This document shows, in pieces, positions 54,643 to 63,900 of a stretch of DNA of 64,000 nt. Position 1 is the first letter of the stretch. Every line of letters starts with the position of its first letter. The stretch is from Geitlerinema sp. PCC 7407. Lineage in GTDB: Bacteria > Cyanobacteriota > Cyanobacteriia > PCC-7407. The position numbers and the translations under genes are program-made. The stretch lies in NCBI RefSeq assembly GCF_000317045.1, contig NC_019703.1, positions 2,654,501 to 2,718,500 of the forward strand, given 5' to 3'. Under the pieces are notes generated by a model, which ran no database searches, was not told where the DNA came from, and saw only the letters and a list, made by a program, of their open reading frames with translations.

Positions 54643-54756
54643 TGATTGCCCTCACCCCTTCTATTCCCCTCTCCCAAGTTTAGGAGAGGGGAAAGAGACT
54701 TCATCTCCCCTTCTCCCAAGCTTGGGAGAAGGGGTTGGGGGATGAGGGCAATTCTT
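54643..54756. repeat. MITE-like palindromic repeat, copy 2
   Basis: About 114 bases starting ATTGCCCTCACCCC and ending GATGAGGGCAATTCTT, so the ends are inverted copies. One internal hairpin is CCCCTCTCC...GGAGAGGGG, the other is the palindrome also found at 19711-19738. Bases 54705-54756 are identical to 19708-19759. It lies right after the radical SAM gene. Confidence 0.8.
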
Positions 54757-54950
54757 TAGCCAGCCTCTTTTTCTAGCGCCCTCCAGGGCGCTTTTGCGTT
54801 TTTTGGGGGTGAGATTCTGGTTGTGTTTACTCCCGACATAATTTGATGAACGCCAAGGGAAAAGCAGAACTTTTGGCGGGCGATCGCGTCTGAGAGCTTC
54901 ATAGGCTCCAAGTATCCTCTTCACCTTTTCACCGACGGGAGAGATCGATC

Positions 54951-56465
54951 GTGCTGAATAGATCGCTGCAAACAACCACGCTGGGACTGCTGCTGTCTTT
55001 GGGATTGGGCGGACAGGCGATCGCCCAGCCCGCCACGCCAGGGGCTCTGCGCAGCTTCGAGAGCTGGTGCGTGGACAAAGCCAGCCTCAGCGAGGGTGCC
55101 CAGCGCACCGTCAGTGCGCTCCTCGAAGTCGCCCAGACCCCCGACTGCCAAGCCGCAGCGGCCCGCCTGCGCAGCCAAAGCACCCTCGATCTCGGTGGCC
55201 GGGGCCTCACCGATCTCTCTCCCTTGGTCTCTCTCCCCCAGCTCACCGGCCTCAGTCTCTACAACAGCAGCCTGAGCGATCTGCGCCCCCTGAGCAGTCT
55301 CCCCAATCTCCGGGCGCTAGATCTCTCCTACGCCAACCTCACCGACGTCACGGTGTTGGGGACTCTGGGCACGCTCCAAGCTCTCAATCTGCGCGGCAAT
55401 CCGGTGCGGGATCTGCGGCCCCTCCAAGGGCTCCAGCGCCTGCACACTCTGACCCTCGGCTGGAGCACCGTCACCGATCTCTCCACCCTGCCTACGCTAC
55501 CCAATCTCCATCAGCTCGATCTCAGCGGCAGCCAAGTCGGGGATATCCGCTCCCTCGCGCCCCAGCCGCGCCTAGAGACTCTCAACTTGAGCGCCAATCG
55601 GATCTCGTCGATCGCGCTGCCCGCGATGCCCAGCCTGCGGTCCCTCGACCTCGAAAATAACGCTCTCACCCGCGTGACGATTCCGGCCAGCATGGGAAAG
55701 CTGGAGTCTCTCAATCTGGCGAATAACGCGATCGCCTCTCTCCAATTTGGCGGCCAGATTCCGGCCCTGCGGCGTCTCTCTCTGGCGTCCAATCAGCTCA
55801 CGGAGGTGCGGGCGATCGCCTCCCAGCCCCAGCTCCAAGAGCTCGACCTCAGCTTTAATCAGATCACCGATCTCGGTCCTCTGGCCTCCCTAGGCGCAAT
55901 TCGGGTGCTGAAAATTTCGGGCAATCGGCCCATCAGCGATCTGCGGCCCCTGGCCGGACTGACCACGCTGCAAGCCCTCGATCTCTCCGAGGCCAGCATT
56001 CGCGACATCACTCCTTTGCGCGGCCTCCGCAACCTAGAGACTCTGGTGCTTTCGGGCAACCAAATCCAGCAGCTCGAGAGTCTCTCCGGACTCAACCGCC
56101 TGAGCTATCTGGCAATCGGAGGAAACCAAATTTCGGATCTGCGGGCGATCGCCGCTTTGTATAGTCTCCAAACCCTCATGCTCGACAGCAACCGCATTAC
56201 CTCAGTGCGTCCCCTTGCCTCCCTCGGCCAGCTCAAGGTGCTCACCCTCGGCAACAATCAGATCACCGATCCCGCCCCCCTAGCAGCGCTGACGGGTCTC
56301 ACCGTTTTGCAACTTCCGCAAAACCGCATCACTAACTTCGACGCCCTCGCCACCCTCACCAACTTGCGGATCTTGGGCCTCTGGGAAAATCCCGTTTCTC
56401 CTCCGGTCTGTCCCGTCCAGCCAGACTCTATCTGCCAGTTCGAGCTTCGCCCCAACCCCTCCTAG
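54951..56465 (+). CDS. Secreted leucine-rich-repeat protein (internalin-like)
   Basis: 504 residues from a GTG at 54951, with GGGAGAG ahead of it. A signal peptide (LLLSLGLGGQAIA) ends at about residue 25. A short N-terminal region with two Cys follows, then about eighteen 21-22-residue LRRs of SDS22/internalin type (LQALNLRGNPVRDLRPLQGL and similar) to residue 490. There is no membrane anchor or sorting signal at the end. It probably works outside the cytoplasm in protein or surface binding; the partner is unknown. Confidence 0.88.
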   Translation: MLNRSLQTTTLGLLLSLGLGGQAIAQPATPGALRSFESWCVDKASLSEGAQRTVSALLEVAQTPDCQAAAARLRSQSTLDLGGRGLTDLSPLVSLPQLTGLSLYNSSLSDLRPLSSLPNLRALDLSYANLTDVTVLGTLGTLQALNLRGNPVRDLRPLQGLQRLHTLTLGWSTVTDLSTLPTLPNLHQLDLSGSQVGDIRSLAPQPRLETLNLSANRISSIALPAMPSLRSLDLENNALTRVTIPASMGKLESLNLANNAIASLQFGGQIPALRRLSLASNQLTEVRAIASQPQLQELDLSFNQITDLGPLASLGAIRVLKISGNRPISDLRPLAGLTTLQALDLSEASIRDITPLRGLRNLETLVLSGNQIQQLESLSGLNRLSYLAIGGNQISDLRAIAALYSLQTLMLDSNRITSVRPLASLGQLKVLTLGNNQITDPAPLAALTGLTVLQLPQNRITNFDALATLTNLRILGLWENPVSPPVCPVQPDSICQFELRPNPS

Positions 56466-56502
56466 AAGAGATCTCTCAATTCCTTATAAAGAAGAACCTT
56501 AC

Positions 56503-56640
56503 CCCCCTTTTTAAGGGGGGCAGGGGGGATTCACAGGGGGCAGGGGGGGATTCACAGGGGGCAAGGGGGATTCAAGAGTCTTATCCTTTATGGCCAGAGT
56601 GGAAATCCCCCTAAATCCCCCTTTTCAAGGGGGGACTCTC
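56503..56640. repeat. G/C-run repeat cluster
   Basis: CCCCCC-TTTTTAA-GGGGGG forms a hairpin at 56503-56521. Three tandem copies of a 19-20-base unit, roughly GGGGGATTCACAGGGGGCA, follow (56522-56580). At 56605-56636 AATCCCCCTAAATCCCCC and AAGGGGGG form another hairpin. Similar runs are common between genes in cyanobacteria. It lies between convergent genes and could end both transcripts. Confidence 0.75.
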
Positions 56641-56879
56641 ATTTTCTTGGGAGCTTAAAGCTACAGCAAATTACTTTATTGCTAAGCATTACTAAGTGTA
56701 GAAAGATCAAAAGTAGATCTTATTTTTTTAGAAACTCTCTATTAAGCATCCTTAGAGAGATAGAAAAAGAAATAAAAAAATTGCCTTCATCGGGCGATCG
56801 CGCTCTCAGTTAGCGTTATTGCCTAATCGCGCGATCGCCCTAGTAGATATGTCAAGCGGCAGCGCACCTCAAAGATCTC
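56641..56879. other. AT-rich gap before the small secreted protein gene
   Basis: About 240 bases with runs of A and T and two HIP1 sites near 56793 and 56832. No frame or hairpin stands out. Confidence 0.35.
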
Positions 56880-57359
56880 CTAATCTGCGATCGCCCAGCG
56901 CATGAAAGGCCGGTCTTCAATAATGGCCTGCGAGGTGATCTCCGAAAGGGGACGACCGGGCAGGGACTGGAGATCAAACCGGAAGTAGACATACCCCTTG
57001 TAAAACCAAAGGTTATATTGGGGCTCATCACTGCTCACGACATAGCCATAGCACGAGGCATACTGAGGCTTCAGCGGCGCGGCAAACTCCACAAAGTCTT
57101 GCTTGGCCTCCAGAAAGACCGCGCGACCGGCGATCGCGGCCGTATCCACCAAAGCACTAAACTCTCCTCCGCCCTCGTAATAGCGCGACTGCACCCACAG
57201 ATCCACCTGCGCCGGGCAGTTACCCTCGCTGCGATGAATCGCAACCGAGTGATTGGGCGGCGTCTCGACCAGCTCCGCCGGAGCCATCGCCTGGGACGGC
57301 AGTGCTCCAAGGGACAAAACACCAGCAGACAGAAGAACACACAAAGATAGAGATTTCAT
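56880..57359 (-). CDS. Small secreted hypothetical protein
   Basis: 159 residues from the ATG at 57359, which has GGGAG seven bases upstream. A signal peptide (SLCVLLSAGVLSLGALPSQA) covers about the first 24. The mature part has two Cys (NCPAQ and ASCYG), likely a disulfide, and aromatic-rich strands (YNLWFYKGYVYFRFDL). No family recognised. It is divergent from the helicase gene. Confidence 0.65.
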   Translation of the reverse strand: MKSLSLCVLLSAGVLSLGALPSQAMAPAELVETPPNHSVAIHRSEGNCPAQVDLWVQSRYYEGGGEFSALVDTAAIAGRAVFLEAKQDFVEFAAPLKPQYASCYGYVVSSDEPQYNLWFYKGYVYFRFDLQSLPGRPLSEITSQAIIEDRPFMRWAIAD

Positions 57360-57715
57360 AGCACTCTCCCACCCAGAAACTATCGCCAACTACTTCTTTC
57401 TTCAGCAGCGATCGCCCCTATTCCTCAAACCTCGTCTCAGCTCAATACGCTACTCCAAAAGTCCTACCGCACTCCAGAGACTCCTCATCACGAATAAACT
57501 CCCTACTCCAAATATTGACGCAGATAGACCTATCACAATGAGCATCGACCAAGCTGCTGCTCACCTAATCTGCTCGACCTTTGTAGCTTTTTAGTTAGTT
57601 GTAGGTAAAAGTGGGCATCCTAGGTCAAGGGCGATCGCCCTCTCGATGAAGGCAGAGCTCCATCATCTGTGACCTAGAAGTCTGCGTGCTGTTTATTGAC
57701 TGTTAAGGAGTACAA
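57360..57715. other. Divergent intergenic region with inverted repeat
   Basis: CTAGGTCA (57620-57627) is mirrored by TGACCTAG (57670-57677), with a GGGCGATCGCCC palindrome between, 39 bases before the helicase start. It could be an operator or mRNA hairpin for the helicase operon. No gene is supported. Confidence 0.45.
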
Positions 57716-60700
57716 ATGACATCTACGATTCTCGAACCTGGACAGATCGTTCGCGTTCGTTCTCGCCAGTATCTGGTCGAAGATGTAATTTGCGCCAACC
57801 CAGCAGTTAATGGAGACACCAGAGTTCGCTTAGCCTGCCTCGAGGATGATGCGCAAGGCGAAATCTTAGAGGTTTTTTGGGAGCGAGAAATTGACGCCCA
57901 AGTTCTTGAGGCCAGCTCCTGGAAAGCAGTTGCGCAACGGGGATTTGATAATCCTCGGTACTTCTCGGCCTACCTCCATGCGCTGCGATGGAACTGCGTT
58001 ACCTCGACAGACCCCAAATTATTCCAAGCCCCCTATCGCGCCGGGATTGAAGTAAAGGCTTACCAACTAGAGCCGCTACGGAAAGCTCTAAGAATGCCAC
58101 GAGTTAATCTATTCATTGCCGATGATGTGGGATTGGGCAAAACGATCGAGGCAGGTCTGATTTTACGCGAGATGCTGATGCGGCAGAAAATTAAGCGCGT
58201 GGTTATCTCCTGTCCTCCCTCAGTCGTGCGCCAGTGGAAAGATGAGATGGAAAGCCGCTTTGGGTTGACCTTCATCATCTACGATCGCGACTTTGTTGCT
58301 GCCAAACGACGCGAACGGGGATATGGGATTAACCCTTGGAAAACCCACACTCGATTTATCATTTCCCATTCACTGCTGCGGGATGAGGCCTACGCAGCCC
58401 CCTTGCGAGATTGGCTGCAAGATTTTTCGGCTGGGTCGATGCTCATTCTGGATGAGGCACACAATGCAGCTCCTGCCAGTGCATCACGATATGCGATCGA
58501 CTCTCAGTTAACTCGAACAGTGCGTGACCTAGCACCCCGGTTTGAGCACAAATTGTTTCTCTCTGCTACACCTCACAATGGACACTCTAATAGCTTTACA
58601 GCACTGCTCGAAATCCTTGATTCACAACGGTTTTGTCGTGGCGTGCCGGTACGGAGCAAGAAACTACTAGATGCCGTAATGGTGCGGCGACTCAAGCAAG
58701 ACTTGCGGGAAATCAACAATGCGGATTTCCCGAAGCGGGAGGTTATCCCAATCATCATTGACGACTTACCCAAAGATGCCCCTGAGCTGAATCTCTCCCA
58801 ACTACTTCAGGAGTATCGACAATGTCGCGAGGAACGGCTGAAGGATGCACCGAAATCCACACAAACAGCTGCTCTCTTAGTTTTAACTTCTTTGCAGAAG
58901 CGGTTGCTGTCATCCATCGAGGCGTTTGCTCGCACGCTGAAAGTCCATCGTCGGGCAATCGAGCGGCAGGCGGAACAACAATCCACTGTCCATCAGAACT
59001 TCTCTCTACTGCAAGAATCGCCAGGAAACGATGATGATCGAGCGGATTTGGATGAGGACGAAGTGCTGAAGGAAGAAGCCGCTCAGATGGAAAAAGCGAC
59101 TCAAGTAGCAAGTGCCTTCATCTCACAGCGCGAGCTTGATCTACTGGAGGAAATGACCCAAATTGCAGAGCAGGCAAGGCATCAGCCCGATAGCAAAGTG
59201 AAGAAGCTGGAAGACTGGATACGACAACACCTCTGTCCAGATTTAGGTAAATCAGGAGCAATCTGGCTCAATCGACGGGTTTTGATTTTCACTGAGTACA
59301 CCGACACTAAACGCTATTTAGAAGAGCAACTGGGAGCCATCATTGCCCCCTCCGATCGCGGTCCCGATTCGCGTAGCACTTCCTACGGGGAACGCATCGA
59401 TACCTTTCACGGTGGGATGGGTGAAGAACAGCGAGAGTATATCAAACAAGCCTTTAACGCTGACCCGGCTCGCCATTCCCTCAGGATTTTGATCGCGACG
59501 GATGCGGCACGGGAGGGGGTGAACCTCCAAAACTATTGTGCCGATCTGTTTCACTTTGACGTGCCCTGGAATCCCAGCCGAATGGAGCAGCGCAACGGAC
59601 GAATTGATCGCAAGCTTCAGCGTGAGGCTACAGTTCGCTGTCACTATTTTGTGCTAGCTCAGCGGGTGGAAGACAGGGTGCTGGATGTATTGGTGAAAAA
59701 GACCAGGCAAATCCAGGAGGAGTTGGGAAGTTTGTCTCCTGTCGTGGAGAAGAATGTCTCAAAGCTGTTGGATAGCGGAATTCGTAAGGCGGAAATTCAG
59801 AAGCTAACAGAGGCGATCGATTCTTCAGACAAGGCTGACCCAGAATCTACTGAACGTACCAGCAGGATTACTGAGGAGTTGGAGGCGATTCGGTTACGGC
59901 AGGGCAAGCTCTACCAGCAGCAGTTGGAACTGGAAGATATGCTTAGGGATTCCAAGCTGTGGCTAGGACTAGACGATCGCCATTTTCGAGATACACTATC
60001 GGTCTCTCTGGAGCTGATGGGAGCAGAACCGCTCAAACCGCTGGACGCAGCAACCGCCGTTGGGGATGAAGAACGCAGCCAGTGGCTTGTACCAACGCTC
60101 GATCAACAAGCGGGGGCTGATTCGACTTGGGCAACGACATTGGACACCCTTCGGGCACCCCGACAGAAGACCCAGAAGCTATGGGATTGGCGGAAAGAAG
60201 CTCCCATTCGTCCAGTTGTTTTCCGAGATCCGGGTTCATTGGATGGTCAGGTCGTGCATCTACATTTGGAACACCGGATTGCCCAGCGGCTTTTGGGGCG
60301 GTTTCTCTCCCAGGGATTTTTGCATGATGAGTTGACTCGTGCCTGTGTTTGCCGCACTGATGATCCTGTTCCACGAGTACTAATTCTTGGGAGGCTATCA
60401 CTGTATGGCGATCGCGCGGCTCGTTTACATGACGAGATCGTTATTGTCGCAGCCGAATGGATTGATCCAGAGGCCAGAGGCAAAGGCAAGCTCCGTCCCC
60501 TAAGCGAGGGTGAGAAGAAGGATGTGATGCAAATTTTAGAAGATTCACTGGCGCATCCTCGCTTAAGAAATGTGCCCAACGTTTTGCTTGACAAGCTGAA
60601 AACTCACACCGAAAGGGATGTTGAAGATTTACTGCCTCATTTGAAGCGACGTGCAACAGAGTTAACTGAACGTGCAAAGCGCAAATTAGAGCAGCGGGGC

Positions 60701-60973
60701 GAAAAAGAAGCCGCAGAAATGAAGACCTTGCTGGAGGAACAGCGCGATCGCATTCTCAAGCAAGTAAAGCAATACAACGTTCAACAGCTCTCGTTCTTTA
60801 ACTCGGAAGAGCGCCGACAAGTCGACAGCGATCGACGGCACTGGGAGAAGCGTGTCACTGAGCTAGAGCAAGAGATTTTGAGTGAGCCGGAGCGAATTCA
60901 GCAAACCTATCAGGTGAAAGCTGAACGAATTGAGCCGGTGGGTGTTGTGTACCTATGGCCAGTATCAAACTGA
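57716..60973 (+). CDS. SNF2-family helicase, DrmD-like (DISARM)
   Basis: 1085 residues, AAGGAG before the ATG. The N-terminus (LEPGQIVRVRSRQYLVEDV, then ALRWNCVTSTDPKLFQAPYRAGIEVKAYQ as separate conserved blocks) matches what I know of DrmD. Motor motifs: Walker A D136-D-V-G-L-G-K-T143, DEAH 246-249, SATPHNGH, and the C-terminal lobe GVNLQNY and MEQRNGRIDR. The last 200 residues are helical and charged. DrmD is a helicase of class 1 DISARM anti-phage systems. Here the next gene is another helicase, not the drmMI methylase, so the system may differ. Confidence 0.85.
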   Translation: MTSTILEPGQIVRVRSRQYLVEDVICANPAVNGDTRVRLACLEDDAQGEILEVFWEREIDAQVLEASSWKAVAQRGFDNPRYFSAYLHALRWNCVTSTDPKLFQAPYRAGIEVKAYQLEPLRKALRMPRVNLFIADDVGLGKTIEAGLILREMLMRQKIKRVVISCPPSVVRQWKDEMESRFGLTFIIYDRDFVAAKRRERGYGINPWKTHTRFIISHSLLRDEAYAAPLRDWLQDFSAGSMLILDEAHNAAPASASRYAIDSQLTRTVRDLAPRFEHKLFLSATPHNGHSNSFTALLEILDSQRFCRGVPVRSKKLLDAVMVRRLKQDLREINNADFPKREVIPIIIDDLPKDAPELNLSQLLQEYRQCREERLKDAPKSTQTAALLVLTSLQKRLLSSIEAFARTLKVHRRAIERQAEQQSTVHQNFSLLQESPGNDDDRADLDEDEVLKEEAAQMEKATQVASAFISQRELDLLEEMTQIAEQARHQPDSKVKKLEDWIRQHLCPDLGKSGAIWLNRRVLIFTEYTDTKRYLEEQLGAIIAPSDRGPDSRSTSYGERIDTFHGGMGEEQREYIKQAFNADPARHSLRILIATDAAREGVNLQNYCADLFHFDVPWNPSRMEQRNGRIDRKLQREATVRCHYFVLAQRVEDRVLDVLVKKTRQIQEELGSLSPVVEKNVSKLLDSGIRKAEIQKLTEAIDSSDKADPESTERTSRITEELEAIRLRQGKLYQQQLELEDMLRDSKLWLGLDDRHFRDTLSVSLELMGAEPLKPLDAATAVGDEERSQWLVPTLDQQAGADSTWATTLDTLRAPRQKTQKLWDWRKEAPIRPVVFRDPGSLDGQVVHLHLEHRIAQRLLGRFLSQGFLHDELTRACVCRTDDPVPRVLILGRLSLYGDRAARLHDEIVIVAAEWIDPEARGKGKLRPLSEGEKKDVMQILEDSLAHPRLRNVPNVLLDKLKTHTERDVEDLLPHLKRRATELTERAKRKLEQRGEKEAAEMKTLLEEQRDRILKQVKQYNVQQLSFFNSEERRQVDSDRRHWEKRVTELEQEILSEPERIQQTYQVKAERIEPVGVVYLWPVSN

Positions 60974-60991
60974 GCAGTGGAGAAAATGACT

Positions 60992-63900
60992 ATGACTGAC
61001 CTCTCCTGGGATCCAAGCCAAGCAAATCAGTTGGTAAGGATGCGAAATAATCCTGGAAAGCAAGGAAAAACCACTGGCAAAGTAGTGGGGTCTGCTGGAC
61101 GGTTACTAGTAGAAGTAGATTTTGGTCCCAATGAGAAGAAATTGAGAAAATTTGAGCAGCTAGAACCCGTTGTAAAAATAGAGGGGATTCAAGACCTACT
61201 CAGAAAGGGCAGCTATGGTTCCCTATCTGATTTACGACGAATTCTCATTTATGAGAAAGTCAAAGGTCAACTCACGAATATTCTTTACAGCATGGAGTCT
61301 AGCAATACGCAATTTTATCCTCACCAATTTAAGCCAGTGCTTAAATTTCTAGATTCTCCAGTAGGTCGACTGCTCATTGCAGATGAAGTAGGACTAGGCA
61401 AAACAATTGAAGCAACGTTTATCTGGAAGGAATTGCAGGCGCGACAAGATGCTCGTCGTTTATTAATTTTGTGTCCAGCAATGTTGAGAGAGAAGTGGAA
61501 AGCAGACTTACAAAACAGATTTAGTGTAGATGCTGAATTAATTAACGCACAAGGCTTACGAGATAAAGTCAAACGCATGCTTCAAAACCGAAGCATGCAA
61601 TCAAACAGTAGCTTTATTCACATTGCCAGCCTCGAAGGAACTCGACCGCCAAAACGGTGGATAGAGCCGGAGACTACAAGCCCGCGTGCTGAATTAGCAA
61701 GACTACTAGATCAAAATCCCGCTACTGATGAGTTTAGTATCTTTGACTTAGTCATCATTGACGAAGCACATTATTTAAGAAACCAAGAAACCTCTAACAA
61801 TACTCTTGGTCAGCTATTACGTGATGCATCCAGACATCTCGTTCTCTTGACTGCCACACCCATTCAAATTAGCAACGTTAATCTTTTTCAATTACTCCAT
61901 CTAGTCAGCCCTGAAGACTTTGAGTATCAGCAGATATTTGAAGATATGATACGAGCGAATAGGCATATCATTAATGCTCAAAATGCTCTCGAACAATCAG
62001 AGCCAGATACATATAGTCTTCTTGAAAGTTTGTCTGAGGCTAGAAGCAATCAGTATTTTCGTGCAAACTCAAGACTAGCGAATCTCGAAGGAGAAGTCCG
62101 TAAGGGTGATGCTCCAGATCTAGAAAAAATCATTCAGTGGCGTCAGACCTTAGAAAGTTGCTCCTTGCTAGGGCAGTTTATGACTCGCAGTCGTAAACGA
62201 GATGTGCTTGAGAATCGGGTCAAGCGATCGCCACAGCCTCTAACTATCAGCTTTTCACTCATAGAAAAGCAAATTTATAATCACATTTCACATCAAATTC
62301 GGAAACTTGCAAGAGATCAAACTGGAATAGCCCTGTTTAGCCTAATTGTACGGCAACGTCAGATGGCTAGTTGCATGGTTGCCGCTTTGAGAGAATGGAA
62401 AGCAAAAGGCATATTAAGGCAATATGTAAATACCGACAATGAAAGCCTTGCAGAGAATCTTTGGGAAGACTTAGGGATTCTATTTGATGAAGAAGAAGCA
62501 AGTGAATATCAATATCCGTTTTCAGAAATTGATTTTTCTGATGAAGATCTAGAACAGCTCAAAACAAATGACAGCAAATATCAAGAATTGATTAAGCTGC
62601 TTCGCAAAGAGCTTTCAAGAAATCCCAAGGAAAAGTTTGTTCTTTTTGCCTATTTTCGAGGCACTTTAGAGTACTTGAGGGAACGTCTTGAGGAAGACAG
62701 GATTTCGAGCTGCATCATTCATGGCGGTATTGCAAGCAGCAAGGATAGTATTCTCAAGCTTTTCAAAGACACAAATATTTCTGTGCTTCTTTCCTCTGAG
62801 GTCGGAAGTGAAGGGATCGACTTGCAATTTTGTCGTTTTTTAATTAATTATGATCTGCCTTGGAATCCAATGCGTGTTGAACAGCGAATTGGACGTTTAG
62901 ACAGATTAGGACAAACTGCCAATCGAATTTCAATTATTCATTATGTGATTAACGATACGGTTGAAGAGAGAATCTTGAACAAGCTCTACGATCGCATCGA
63001 TGTATTTAGAGAAAGCATAGGCGATCTTGAGGAGATTTTAGGAGATAAAACCGAGACCCTTATCTTGGATTTGCTGAATCCTGATCTTTCAGAACACGAG
63101 CGAGAAGTAAGAGCAAACCTCACACTGGCAGCGATTGAGACTAAGAAAAGGGAACAGGATAGGCTTGAACAGGAAGCTGGCAACATGATGGCCTTTGGGG
63201 AGTATATCTTGAATGAGATTACTCAAAGTCGCCAGCAGGGTAGATGGCTAAGACCAGCGGACTTAAAGTACTTCATCGACGATTTCTTTCAACTTTATTA
63301 CCCTGAAACAACGATCACTTCCAAACAGAATGGCTTTATTGAAATCAGTCTTTCTTCACAAGCGAGAATAGATCTCAGGCTGTTTTGTGACAAAAGGCGA
63401 CTTGCAACGCCAACAAGGCTTCAGGTAGCTCCTATCACTTGCTTTTTTGACCCCAAAGAAGTTGAGTCAATGGGCAAAGGTGGGTTTGAGTTTCTAGATT
63501 CAACACATCCTTTAATTCAATGGATTCGGGATGAATATGAGAAGAAAGTCAAAGATGCAGGAGTTTCTCATCCGTTCCATAGTGTCTCAGCATTAGAAGT
63601 TAGCAATGAACATGTGAATTGTATTCCGGGTACATACCTTTATGTTATACATCTTTGGGAATTTCAGGGAATACGGACAGAAACACGTCTTGCCTTTGAA
63701 GCAGTTCGAGTAGAAGACAAGTCAAGGTTACTGAATAACGATATAGAAGCTTTGCTTGACAAAGCTTTGGTTTATGGATCACCCAAGCCTAATGTGATTA
63801 ACTTCGTTAATCAAGACGAAATATTCAAATTATATGAAGAGTGCGAAGAGAGGCTCCAGCTAGACTTCTTAAAGTTTGGAGACGCCTTTGAGCAAGAAAA

